Below, piece after piece: positions 35,505-45,781 of a stretch of 64,000 nt of DNA (position 1 is the stretch's first letter; each line of letters opens with the position of its first letter). Source of the stretch: Bacillota bacterium (GTDB lineage Bacteria; Bacillota; Sulfobacillia; JAMCWA01); assembly GCA_023475165.1 (NCBI GenBank), contig JAMCWA010000084.1:1-64000 (forward strand), read 5' to 3'. A program made the position numbers and the translations under genes. A model generated the notes under the pieces. The model was not told where the DNA came from. It saw only the letters and a program-made list of their open reading frames with translations, and ran no database searches.

Positions 35505-35642
35505 ACGCAGGTCCTTCCAGACATGGGTGTTGATACCCATTTTTTCACGGGAAGCATTTTCGGAAGCAGGAATCTTCAGCCTTCGCGAAGAATCCATAAT
35601 GTGGAATAGGGATGAAACGGTTCTTGGTGGAGGGTAGCTATC

Positions 35643-36026
35643 ATGAACGGCAAAGCAGAGGATCGAGTCTGTCCGGTCGCCACGGTGCTCTCAAAGGTGG
35701 TGCCAGAAGGGAGGCAGCAATCTTGCAACTCTAGCGAATGCTCCCCCGCTGTCGTCTCGTCCCTTTGCCTCTTCCAGGACTCCCGCTCCCTTGGTTTTCT
35801 GCCTTTGGAAAGAATCAGTGACCTTACTTCTCGGGAAAGAACCGTGCTAGTGCTTCTCATAGCCACAGACCTATCCCGGGACGAGATGGCCCAACTGCTC
35901 TTTGTGTCCAGGAGGACGGTGGACAGACATACCGAGAGCATTTTTGAGAAATTGGACGTTACTGACCGCTGCCAGTTGATCAGGAAGGCCTTTCTGCCAC
36001 AGAATTGTCCTGCCCGCGCTCTGTAG
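35643..36026 (+). CDS. short LuxR-type HTH regulator
   Basis: 127 residues; the C-terminal ~60 (LTSRERTVLVLLIATDLSRD, then FVSRRTVDRHTESIFEKLDV) form a LuxR/NarL helix-turn-helix. No sensor domain is recognisable in the first 60 residues. ATG has GGAGGG nine bases upstream. Divergent from the radical SAM operon, so probably its regulator. Typical LuxR-type regulators are longer, so an upstream domain may have been lost. Confidence 0.8.
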   Translation: MNGKAEDRVCPVATVLSKVVPEGRQQSCNSSECSPAVVSSLCLFQDSRSLGFLPLERISDLTSRERTVLVLLIATDLSRDEMAQLLFVSRRTVDRHTESIFEKLDVTDRCQLIRKAFLPQNCPARAL

Positions 36027-36252
36027 CCTTGGAGGACCCCCGGATGAAAGAAGCCTTCTCGCTTAAGAGTAAGCGAGGCTAAACTCAGAGCTAGACTGGC
36101 CTCATTCAAGCAGCGGGCCTACCGGAAGCTAAAGCGGTGCCATTAAGTAGAAGGACCAGTTTATGTCCTGGGGCAGTTTAGTGCATTTGGAAAAGGAAAG
36201 ATCACGGCTCTGGGACGAAACGGCTTCCGGTGACGGCTGGTGATGCGAAGAA

Positions 36253-37011
36253 TCATTTTTCTGAAGCCTCACCGTTCCCGGTTTCCTCCGCGCTAGCCAC
36301 CTCTGGTCCTGCCCTCTTTAGTTTCTTCACCTCCGACCAGCCCCAGAGGAGAACCAGGCCAGCCAGTAACCACGGGATGACGCTGGCTAAGATTTCACCC
36401 GTGTAGCGGTACAGGTGCAGCCCGCCGTCATGAAAGAGCATGACCAGGGCGGTGTGGGCCAGGACGGCCGCCCCCAAGTAAATGAAGATGGGATAGCGGT
36501 TCATGAGGGTAGCCAGCCAATTACTCCCCAAGACGACGATGGGGATACTCAAGGCCAGGCCAAAAAGGACTAAAACAACGCTCCCGTGGGCGGCCCCCGC
36601 CACCCCCATGACGTTGTCGAAAGCCATGGAAAGATCCGCCAAGATAATGGCCCCGACCGCCTCCCAAAAGCGTCCGTGGCTTTTGATCTCTTCCCGTCCT
36701 TCCTCGGCCATGACCAGCTTCCAGGTAATCCAAATCAGGACCAGCCCGCCGAGGGCGTTAATGAAGGGAATTTGCAGGAGGGTGGTGGCAATGGCGGTGA
36801 AGAGCACCCTCAGGATGATGGCCCCACCCGCCCCCAGAAAAGCCGCCTTCTTTCGTTGCCCAGCCGGCAGGTCTTTGATGGCCAAACCGATGATGGCGGC
36901 GTTGTCGCCGGAGAGGGCCAGGTCGATGATGGTGATCCCAAGGACCGCGCCCAGGGCGCTCCAAAGCCCCAGGAACAAATCGGCATCAAAATTGGCTAAC
37001 CCATGAAACAT
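36253..37011 (-). CDS. TerC/YjbE-family membrane protein
   Basis: 252 residues with about seven helices. Intramembrane acidic motifs are IDLALSGDNAAIIGLA and ADLSMAFDNVMGVAGAA, the two DN-containing halves of the TerC fold. Relatives in Bacillota (YjbE, MeeY-type) export Mn2+. No yybP-ykoY riboswitch is visible in the short upstream gap. The C-terminus is a charged cytosolic tail. Confidence 0.9.
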   Translation of the reverse strand: MFHGLANFDADLFLGLWSALGAVLGITIIDLALSGDNAAIIGLAIKDLPAGQRKKAAFLGAGGAIILRVLFTAIATTLLQIPFINALGGLVLIWITWKLVMAEEGREEIKSHGRFWEAVGAIILADLSMAFDNVMGVAGAAHGSVVLVLFGLALSIPIVVLGSNWLATLMNRYPIFIYLGAAVLAHTALVMLFHDGGLHLYRYTGEILASVIPWLLAGLVLLWGWSEVKKLKRAGPEVASAEETGNGEASEK

Positions 37012-37084
37012 TGGCCACCTGATGGGTAAAGGGCCACCCGGTTCAATAAGAACTAATCAGCAGCTCTTTTCCCAGATCAGGCTT

Positions 37085-38527
37085 TCACCCTCCTTTCCTT
37101 CTTGCCTGAAATTCGCTGGGTGTATAGCCCGTGGCCTGGCGAAAAAGCCGGCTGAAATGCCCGGCTTTTTCATAGCCAACCCGGCGCGCTATCTCCTGGA
37201 TGTTTAGATTCGTGTTCAAAAGGAGTTCCCGGGCCGCTTCCATGCGGACGGCCGTGAGGAACTGTCCAAAGGTCATCCCCTTTTGGGCTTGAAAGTAACG
37301 GGAAAAATAATAGGGGCTGAAATGGGCGATTTTTGCGGCATCCCGCAAGGAGACGGGATGATGGTAATTTTTCCGGACGTAAGATTCGACAGCAGCCAGG
37401 GTGTTGACGATAGTCCCCTGATTCTCCCGGCGCAAAAGATCGGTAAAACGCCCAAAGACCTCCAAAGCCAGGGCCAGGAGCCCGGGCCAACTGGTCCGAT
37501 GGAAGAGTTCCTGCCAGCCCTCCGTCACCAGTCTGGCCATTTTGCCTTGAGGAAGTCCGAGCTCCGCCGCCTGTCGCCCAAAAAGAAGGATGAGCTCGCC
37601 GACCTGTAACCGGGCCTCTTCTTCCGTCAGCCGGCCTTTCCGCACTTGCTGGTCCATATGGGCAAGCCAGGACCGGATTTGGGTCTCGTCACCTTCGCGC
37701 AAAGCCGCTGGCGAGGGAAAGGCTGGCGCGGTGGTCCCCGTTCCAGCTGAGGACCGCGGACCGGTCGATCCAGGGTCCTCTCCGGCTGGCGTTTGTCGTC
37801 TTTTTGGCAGCGGCCGTCGCTCCTCGTCCGCCAACTCCCGTGTCTTCGGTTCGCCTCCGGACCCCGGCTCAACGGCTGGCCGTTCTTTTACGGCGACAAG
37901 ATCGGCCGCCTCCCCATTCTCAACCAGGGGAGCGTTTTCCGGGGAAAGGGCACGACTCCCCAGGACCCGGTTACTACCCCAGTAGAAACGTTCGCGCAAA
38001 GCCTTTTGGGCTTCCTGGAAAGCCAGGGGAAGATCGGCTGCCCCTGGTCCGGCCAGGCCCAGGCCAATGGTGACGGTGCCCAGACCGGCAGCCGCCACCG
38101 CCTGTCGCACTTCTTCCCCAGCCCGCCGCAGGGCCTCTTCCCGCGAGTAATGGGACAAAAGGCCGCGAATCCCGGGGGACGAAGCCCCACCCGGTCCCGT
38201 CACTTCGGAGCCCCGCGTGTTCAAGAGCAGGGCCAGACTATCCCCTTCCAGAAGAAGTCCCAACTTCTCCCAACTGGCCAACGCCTCTCTGGCCACCTGT
38301 AAAAAATTCCCTTTGAGCTGCCGCCGCCATCCCTCGCTTTTATTCTCCGCCAATCGCCAGAAGTCATCGATGGCCACGACCAGGACTCCGTCCGGCAGAG
38401 CAGTAAGTCCGAGGTAAGAGGCGTAATCCCACATCTCTTTGAAGGGCATCGGGTAGCCGAAAAGGAGATTTGAAGCCAGTTCGATTTCCAGTAAACGCCT
38501 CAATTCTTCCGGCTTAATGGGAAACAT
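37085..38527 (-). CDS. AraC-family transcriptional regulator with large N-terminal region
   Basis: 480 residues. The C-terminal ~100 hold two helix-turn-helix motifs of the AraC/XylS type: DAAKIAHFSPYYFSRYFQAQ and IQEIARRVGYEKAGHFSRLF, ending GYTPSEFQARR. The N-terminal ~200 residues are not assigned; a Pro/Arg/Ser-rich linker (about residues 215-275) separates them. Located directly downstream of the urocanase pair on the same strand, so it may regulate that set. The recognition-helix codons form a perfect hairpin (37141-37171). Confidence 0.88.
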   Translation of the reverse strand: MFPIKPEELRRLLEIELASNLLFGYPMPFKEMWDYASYLGLTALPDGVLVVAIDDFWRLAENKSEGWRRQLKGNFLQVAREALASWEKLGLLLEGDSLALLLNTRGSEVTGPGGASSPGIRGLLSHYSREEALRRAGEEVRQAVAAAGLGTVTIGLGLAGPGAADLPLAFQEAQKALRERFYWGSNRVLGSRALSPENAPLVENGEAADLVAVKERPAVEPGSGGEPKTRELADEERRPLPKRRQTPAGEDPGSTGPRSSAGTGTTAPAFPSPAALREGDETQIRSWLAHMDQQVRKGRLTEEEARLQVGELILLFGRQAAELGLPQGKMARLVTEGWQELFHRTSWPGLLALALEVFGRFTDLLRRENQGTIVNTLAAVESYVRKNYHHPVSLRDAAKIAHFSPYYFSRYFQAQKGMTFGQFLTAVRMEAARELLLNTNLNIQEIARRVGYEKAGHFSRLFRQATGYTPSEFQARRKGG

Positions 38528-38538
38528 TAGTTACGCCT

Positions 38539-40167
38539 TCACATGAATTTAATCCGATTCTGTGCCGCCGAGCGGGCTTGCCCCAGCCCGGCATCGTAAT
38601 AGCGAACCAGGCCCAACCCAACGTCGCCGGTGAACACCCTCTCCAGGCGCCTCTCCGCCTCAGCGCTACCATCGACGACTACCGTCATCCCCGCGTGGAC
38701 CGAGTGGCCTATGCCGACGCCGCCTCCGTGGTGCAACCCCACCAGGGTGGCCCCGTTAGAGGCATTGAGGAGGGCGTTGAGAATCGGCCAGTCGGCGATG
38801 GCATCGCTGCCGTCCGGTAAACCCTCCGTCTCCCGCCGCGGAGAGGCCATGGCCCCAGCGTCCAGATGGTCCCGGGTGATGGCCACCGGTGCGGCCACCT
38901 GGCCGGTCTGAACGGCTTTATTGACCTCCAGGGCGAAGCGGATCCTCTCTTCAAAGTTGAGCCAGCCGATGCGCGCCGGGAGACCTTGAAACCAGACATG
39001 CGACTGGGCGTGGCTGATCCAACGGCAGATGGCTTCGTCCTCGGGGAAGAGGCGCCGGATGACTTCATCTAAATAGAAAATGTCGGCCGGTTCGCCAGAA
39101 AGCGCCACCCAACGGAACGGGCCACGTCCCTGGGCTAAAAGTGGCCGGATGTAAGCCTGAACAAAACCGGGAATACGGAAGGCCTCCGGGATCTCCTCGG
39201 CCACTTGGGCGCGCAGGTTGTTTCCGTATTCAAAGACCACGGCCCCGTGTTTTTGCAAATCCAGCATCGCCTGCACCTGGACGGCCATGGAGCGCAGGGA
39301 CCTTTTCACGTATTCGGCCGGGGCTGTTCGGCGCAGTTCCAGCGCCTCAGCGAAGCTCAAGCCTGCCGGAACATAACCATTCAAAGGATCGTGGGCCGCC
39401 GTTTGATCGGTAACCACATCGGGAATGAGCCCGCCCTTGACCATCTCGGGATAGACCTCCGCGGCGTTGCCCGGTAAACCGATGGCCAGAGGCTCTCCCC
39501 GGCGACAAGCCTCTTCCGCCAGTTGCCAGGCTTCCCGGGCGTCCCGGGCCAACACTTGGCAAATCTCTTTACGCAGACTCTGTTTCAGCGTTTCGGGATT
39601 GGCTTCGACGACGATGATGACCCCGCCGTTTAAAGTTACGGCCAGCGGCTGGGCCCGTCCCATGGCCCCCAATCCCGCGGTCAATACGCAACGTCCGGCC
39701 AGGGTGCCATTAAAATGGGTCCTGGCCACGGCCGCCATGGTCTCGTAGGTTCCTTCCAAAATCCCCTGCGTCCCGATATAGGCCCAGGCGGCGGCGGTGG
39801 ACTGACCATACATGGTCAGCCCTTTCTTCTCCAATTCCCAGAAATGAGGCCAGGTGGCCCAGGCGGGGACCAAAAAGCTATTGGCCATGATCACGCGGGG
39901 GGCCAGGGGATGGGTGGGAAAAGCGGCTACCGCCTTGCCCGACTGAATGACCAGGGTTTCGTCATCCTCCAGCTCTTGTAGAGCCCGAATGATGCCCGCC
40001 AGGGCCTCCCAGTTCCGCGCCGCTTTCCCCGTGCCGCCATAAACGATGAGATCCTGCGGCCTTTCCGCGACCTCGGGATCCAGAGTGTTCAGCAAAAGGC
40101 GCAGAATCCCTTCCTGCGGCCAGCCATGGCAAGAGATTTCTCGACCTCGCGGAGCCCGGATCAACAT
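38539..40167 (-). CDS. urocanate hydratase paralog lacking the signature cysteine
   Basis: 542 residues of urocanase fold. Shared features are [36 protein letters not shown] in the NAD-binding part, and [16 protein letters not shown]. In the family signature [10 protein letters not shown] the Cys is Gly ([11 protein letters not shown]), and the following GYGER reads NFEER. The canonical enzyme is the tandem neighbour, so this copy may act on a related substrate or be inactive. ATG has GAGGTGG upstream. Placed 73 bases after hutU. Confidence 0.88.
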   Translation of the reverse strand: MLIRAPRGREISCHGWPQEGILRLLLNTLDPEVAERPQDLIVYGGTGKAARNWEALAGIIRALQELEDDETLVIQSGKAVAAFPTHPLAPRVIMANSFLVPAWATWPHFWELEKKGLTMYGQSTAAAWAYIGTQGILEGTYETMAAVARTHFNGTLAGRCVLTAGLGAMGRAQPLAVTLNGGVIIVVEANPETLKQSLRKEICQVLARDAREAWQLAEEACRRGEPLAIGLPGNAAEVYPEMVKGGLIPDVVTDQTAAHDPLNGYVPAGLSFAEALELRRTAPAEYVKRSLRSMAVQVQAMLDLQKHGAVVFEYGNNLRAQVAEEIPEAFRIPGFVQAYIRPLLAQGRGPFRWVALSGEPADIFYLDEVIRRLFPEDEAICRWISHAQSHVWFQGLPARIGWLNFEERIRFALEVNKAVQTGQVAAPVAITRDHLDAGAMASPRRETEGLPDGSDAIADWPILNALLNASNGATLVGLHHGGGVGIGHSVHAGMTVVVDGSAEAERRLERVFTGDVGLGLVRYYDAGLGQARSAAQNRIKFM

Positions 40168-40197
40168 CTAGTCCACCTCATCGTCACCAGGAAGTAG

Positions 40198-40222
40198 AAA
40201 CTGCCGGGCACCCCGGCAGTTT
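40198..40222. terminator. perfect hairpin between the two urocanase genes
   Basis: AAACTGCCGGG and CCCGGCAGTTT form an 11-bp stem with a 3-base loop. The T content after it on either strand is modest, so it may be a weak terminator or mRNA-processing site that lowers expression of the second gene. Confidence 0.6.
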
Positions 40223-40240
40223 CTTGACAGCCCTCATAAT

Positions 40241-41899
<1,659 letters not shown>

Positions 41900-42101
41900 C
41901 AATTCCTCCCCTCCGTCAGTTAAGGTCAAGATAAGTCCGACACAGTGATCCGGTCAGCACCCTCTTCTCAACTGCCCGTTGACCCGGGAGACGGAGGAAC
42001 CGAGTCCTAACGCCCTCCCCGTCCTCCCGGCACCTTCTTCTCGTCCGCCCAGTAGCCCGGTGAACGAAGCAAGCAATTCTTTAACGCCCCCCGGCTCCTT
42101 C

Positions 42102-42860
42102 TCAACCGCCCAGATAGGCCTCCCGGACCCGCGGATTCTCCGCCAGTTCCGCCGCCGTACCCGCCAGAACCAAGCGCCCAGTTTCCAGGACATAGCCCCG
42201 GGTGGCATAGCCGATGGCTTTGCGCGCATTTTGCTCCACCAGTAAAATAGTCATTCCCTGCCGGTTTAATTCCCATAGGGAATGAAAAGCCTGATTTACG
42301 GCCAGGGGCATCAAGCCCATGGAGATTTCATCAATCAAAAGTAGCCGGGGGCCGGGCATGAGGGCACGTCCCAAAGCCAGCATCTGCTGTTCTCCGCCGC
42401 TTAAGGTTCGTCCCAGCTGCCGCCGCCGTTCGGCCAGGCGTGGGAAAAGCTGATAAACTCTTTCAAACCCTTCTTTTAGGCGGGGATCCCGGTTCGTCAA
42501 ACGGAAGGCCCCCAAACGCAAGTTTTCCTCCACCGTCAATTCCGGAAAAATGCGCCGCCCTTCCGGAACGTAGCTGATACCCAGTTCCACCCGCTCCCAG
42601 GGCGGGAGGTTGGTAATATCCCTGCCGTTAAAAAGGATTTTTCCCCGCCGCGCCGTCACTAAACCCATGATGGTCTTGATGGTGGTCGTCTTCCCGGCAC
42701 CGTTGGCGCCGATGATACTGACCCATTCTCCGGCCTCCACCCGCAAAGAAAGGCCAAAAAGGGCCTGAGCCTGCCCATAATAAACGTCAACGGATTGAAG
42801 CTCTAACAGGACGTTCCACCTCCTCTTCGCCCAGGTAGGCCTGGATGACCGCCGGATCAC
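42102..42860 (-). CDS. livF: branched-chain-type ABC transporter ATPase LivF
   Basis: Walker A GANGAGKTTTIKTIMG, signature LSGGEQQMLALGRAL, Walker B LLLIDEISMGLMP; the fold has the GYATRGYVLETGRLV C-terminus of LivF. Family homology begins near 42808 (LLELQSVDVYYG), preceded by GAGGAGG, so the extra N-terminal ~17 residues, which overlap livG, may not be translated. Last gene of the transporter set. HAAT-family systems move amino acids and also urea or other amides. Confidence 0.93.
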   Translation of the reverse strand: MIRRSSRPTWAKRRWNVLLELQSVDVYYGQAQALFGLSLRVEAGEWVSIIGANGAGKTTTIKTIMGLVTARRGKILFNGRDITNLPPWERVELGISYVPEGRRIFPELTVEENLRLGAFRLTNRDPRLKEGFERVYQLFPRLAERRRQLGRTLSGGEQQMLALGRALMPGPRLLLIDEISMGLMPLAVNQAFHSLWELNRQGMTILLVEQNARKAIGYATRGYVLETGRLVLAGTAAELAENPRVREAYLGG

Positions 42861-43560
42861 GCTGGATCTCTTCGGGTCTCCCCTCGGCTATCTTCTTACC
42901 ATAGGACAAAACCACGATCCGGTCACACAGTTCGGCCGCCACCGCCATGTTGTGTTCGATGAGGACCATGGTCAACCTTTCCTGCCGCAGTTCTTTGACT
43001 AAAGCGACGAAGGCCCGGATCTCTTCTTGGGAGAGACCAGCACAGGGTTCGTCCAGCATCAACAGCTTTGGTTTTAAGGCCAGGGCCCGGGCTATCTCCA
43101 GGCGTCGCTGTTCGGCCAGGGACAACTGGGCGGCAGTGAGGCCCACTTTTTCGGCCAGACCTACTCGCTGTAACAGGCGGCGCGCCTTTTCGGCTTCAGC
43201 CAGCCCCGGACGATGCCAGAGGCTCCGCCAGGGCTGGTTGTAAAAAAGTAGCCCCTGCGGCACGAGTACATTCTCCAAAACTGTCATTTGTTTGAAAACG
43301 CGACTGATCTGAAAGGTCCGTCCGATGCCCAAACCGGCCACGGTGGAAGGAGGTAACCCAGAGATCTTCCTTCCGGCGAAATAGATCTCGCCAGCCGTTG
43401 GACGGTAAACCCCGCAGATGGTGTTGAAGAGGGTCGTTTTACCGGCACCATTGGGCCCCACCAGGCCCAGAATCTCACCCTCCGCCAGTCCCGCGTCGAC
43501 CCCGTCCACGGCCTTTAAACCGCCGAAGTGCTTCTTTACGCCGCGCAATTCTAAGAGCAC
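42787..43560 (-). CDS. livG: branched-chain-type ABC transporter ATPase LivG
   Basis: 257 residues with Walker A GPNGAGKTTLFNTICG, signature LSLAEQRRLEIARALA, Walker B LLMLDEPCAGLS, and the YLGEEE C-terminus of LivG. GTG start with AAGGGGG upstream. Second ATPase of the HAAT transporter. Confidence 0.95.
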   Translation of the reverse strand: MLLELRGVKKHFGGLKAVDGVDAGLAEGEILGLVGPNGAGKTTLFNTICGVYRPTAGEIYFAGRKISGLPPSTVAGLGIGRTFQISRVFKQMTVLENVLVPQGLLFYNQPWRSLWHRPGLAEAEKARRLLQRVGLAEKVGLTAAQLSLAEQRRLEIARALALKPKLLMLDEPCAGLSQEEIRAFVALVKELRQERLTMVLIEHNMAVAAELCDRIVVLSYGKKIAEGRPEEIQRDPAVIQAYLGEEEVERPVRASIR

Positions 43561-43566
43561 CGGTCC

Positions 43567-44478
43567 CTACCCCCTTCGCCGCGCCGGAAGGCGCCGGAAA
43601 AGATTGATCTTTAACTCCGTCCGACCTAGGAGACCGGAGGGCTTAAAGAGCATCATGACCACCAAGAGGCCCCCGTAGACCAGCATCCGGTAATCGGCCA
43701 GAAAACGGAAGACCTCGGGGGCCAGCCCCAGGATGAGAGCGCCGGCCAGGGCGCCCTCCACCGTACCCAGACCGCCGAAGACGGCCATAGCTAAAACGGT
43801 GATGGAGAGGGGGAACCCAAAGTCGCCGGCGGAAATGAAGGTGATGTGGTGGGCGTAAAGACTTCCGGCCAGCCCGGCCAGACCAGTCCCGAGGACAAAG
43901 GCCCACAGCTTAAAGGCCTGGACCTTAATCCCGTTGGCCAGCGCCGCTTCCTCATCATCGCGCAAGGCACGAAAAGCCAAACCCATCCAGGTTTTCTCAA
44001 GAAAACGGCTAAACAAAACCACAGTTATGGTCACCACGGCGACCAGGCCAAAATAAGCGGTCTTGTCAAAGTTGAAGCCAAAAAGGGCTGGGGCCGGGAT
44101 GTTGCCCAGGCCCAGTGCACCACCGAAATAGGGGGAATAAAGGAAAAAGGAGACCACGACGAAATTTATGCCCATGGTCGTAATGGCCAGAAAATCTTCT
44201 TTTACGCGCAGGCTGGCCAGCCCCACCACCCAGCCCACCAGGGCCGCCGTCAAAAAGGACAGGGGTAAGGCCAACCAGAAATTCAGTCCGGCCCGCGTGG
44301 TCAGGAGGGCGGAAGTATAGGCACCGATCCCGAAGAAAGCGGCATGGCCCAGCGTGGGCTGACCAGCGTACCCGGTAATGATGTTCAGACTCAGGCTGAG
44401 GAGACTGTAAAGGCCCAAGGTGATCCCGACCACCAGATAATAGTAAAGACTCACCTCAGCCACCACCCTTTCTGGCAA
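43567..44478 (-). CDS. livM: branched-chain-type ABC transporter permease LivM
   Basis: 303 residues, about nine helices, with NIITGYAGQPTLGHAAFFGIGAY near the N-terminus and the family loop EEAALANGIKVQAFKLWAF. Start TTG 44478 or GTG 44457; it overlaps the end of livH by about 20 bases. Confidence 0.93.
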   Translation of the reverse strand: MPERVVAEVSLYYYLVVGITLGLYSLLSLSLNIITGYAGQPTLGHAAFFGIGAYTSALLTTRAGLNFWLALPLSFLTAALVGWVVGLASLRVKEDFLAITTMGINFVVVSFFLYSPYFGGALGLGNIPAPALFGFNFDKTAYFGLVAVVTITVVLFSRFLEKTWMGLAFRALRDDEEAALANGIKVQAFKLWAFVLGTGLAGLAGSLYAHHITFISAGDFGFPLSITVLAMAVFGGLGTVEGALAGALILGLAPEVFRFLADYRMLVYGGLLVVMMLFKPSGLLGRTELKINLFRRLPARRRG

Positions 44479-45322
44479 AAAGTCCCTGTGGCTTCAACAT
44501 TAAGACCAGGATCAGGGCCAAAAAGGCGATGGCATCCCGCGGTAACTTATACCCTAGATAGGCCACCACCAGGGTTTCCACCAGTCCGATGAGGAGTCCG
44601 GCCAAGACCGTCCCCACCGGATTCCCGAGTCCGCCCAAGACCACGATGGCCAGCATCTTGTAAGCGGGAACGCTACCCATGGTGGGATAGACTTCATTAT
44701 AATTAGCCGCCACCAATAGGCCAGCGGCGGCCGCCAAAACGGAACCGAGCACGACATTGGAGGCCACCGCCAGATTAGCGTTGACCCCCATGGCCTGCGC
44801 GATCTCCAGATCTTGGGCCACCGCCTTCCAGGCCAACCCGAGCCGAGTCTTTTCGGTGAAAAACCAAACGAAGGCCAGGAGAAGCCCCGTCACCAGGAGG
44901 ATGACGAGCTGGGTCTCGGTGACCTTTACCCCCCGCCACTCGAGGGCAAAGCTGGGCCAGACGGCGTTGAGGGGGATGATATTGGGTCCAAAAACCAGAC
45001 GATAAAGGTCTTCCATAAAGATGAAAAGGCCGATGCTGGCGATGAGGGGCACCAAAGGCGATGTGCCGAAAAGGGGACGGTAAATATAGCGCTGAATCCC
45101 AAACCCAGCCGCTCCCGCCACGACCATGGCCGCCAACAAGGCCAAGAGGAAGCTCTGGCTCAAACCATAAGCCACCAGGCCCGCGTAAGCCCCCAGGGCA
45201 TAAATCCCGGCATGAGCTACGTGCAGGATGCGCAAGACACCGTAGATCATGGTCAAACCCAAGGCAATGAGGGCGTATACGCTCCCGATGATCAGACCGT
45301 TGACCAATTGTTGCAGAATCAT
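44456..45322 (-). CDS. livH: branched-chain-type ABC transporter permease LivH
   Basis: 288 residues, eight or more helices: NGLIIGSVYALIALGLTMIYGVL at the start and LGGLGNPVGTVLAGLLIGLVETL near the end are LivH signatures. ATG with GAGGTGG upstream. Works with LivM as the membrane pore. Confidence 0.95.
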   Translation of the reverse strand: MILQQLVNGLIIGSVYALIALGLTMIYGVLRILHVAHAGIYALGAYAGLVAYGLSQSFLLALLAAMVVAGAAGFGIQRYIYRPLFGTSPLVPLIASIGLFIFMEDLYRLVFGPNIIPLNAVWPSFALEWRGVKVTETQLVILLVTGLLLAFVWFFTEKTRLGLAWKAVAQDLEIAQAMGVNANLAVASNVVLGSVLAAAAGLLVAANYNEVYPTMGSVPAYKMLAIVVLGGLGNPVGTVLAGLLIGLVETLVVAYLGYKLPRDAIAFLALILVLMLKPQGLFARKGGG

Positions 45323-45781
45323 GAGTCCACCTCATTGGAGGGGCTGGAAACCAGGTCCAACGTATTCACCCACCAACCCCAAAAAGGATCGCGCGTCCAC
45401 TTCAGTGCTGGGGCTGGGCAAAGCCCAGCCCCCGACACACTTTGCCAGCATCGCTTTGATCTCCTAAGGCTTTTCGTTCTTGACCGGACCTCAGAATGGA
45501 GGGGTCCTGGAGCTTCAATGACCTCCATCGGCGATCGCCGCCGGGGCTACGGAGGGCCAGGCCGGGCACCATCCAGCTCGTGCCCCAACGGGAACCGCAC
45601 CGCTAAGCTCCACTTGCTCGCTTCTTACACCGGTTCGCCCCCAGCAGTGACAACTATACCTGTGAAACGCCCGAAGCCCAAGGCGAACGAAGAAGGTCGT
45701 CAATGAGCGACCGACGCCTACTTTACTGTTCGCCATACTCTGCAGTTCGCTAGAGGGCCATCCATACGCCTTGTCGCCCGC
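45323..45781. other. gap between the binding protein and permease genes with a strong hairpin
   Basis: 459 bases with no ORF on the coding strand. GGGGCTGGGC (45410-45419) and GCCCAGCCCC (45423-45432) make a perfect 10-bp stem with a 3-base loop and no T-tract. Such hairpins often stabilise the more abundant binding-protein message. Confidence 0.55.

Larger units (their letters stand above)
35176..35642. other. divergent intergenic region of the radical SAM operon
   Basis: 467 bases between the PqqD-like gene and the LuxR-type gene; the place where a precursor peptide would be expected. No ORF here has both a good ribosome site and an obvious leader/core. Two short minus-strand ORFs are listed separately. 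On the + strand the frame 35306-35533 and then the frame ending at 35637 read protein-like, and may be a decayed N-terminal part of the regulator. Confidence 0.6.

Noticed and set aside
35306-35533. 75-aa + strand ORF as a gene
   Set aside because: GTG start directly after a stop, no ribosome site, and the frame is lost before the regulator; more likely decayed DNA.
44813-45706. 297-aa + strand ORF across the livH region
   Set aside because: Mostly antisense to livH; no motif or ribosome site. The part past livH covers a hairpin and the gap.
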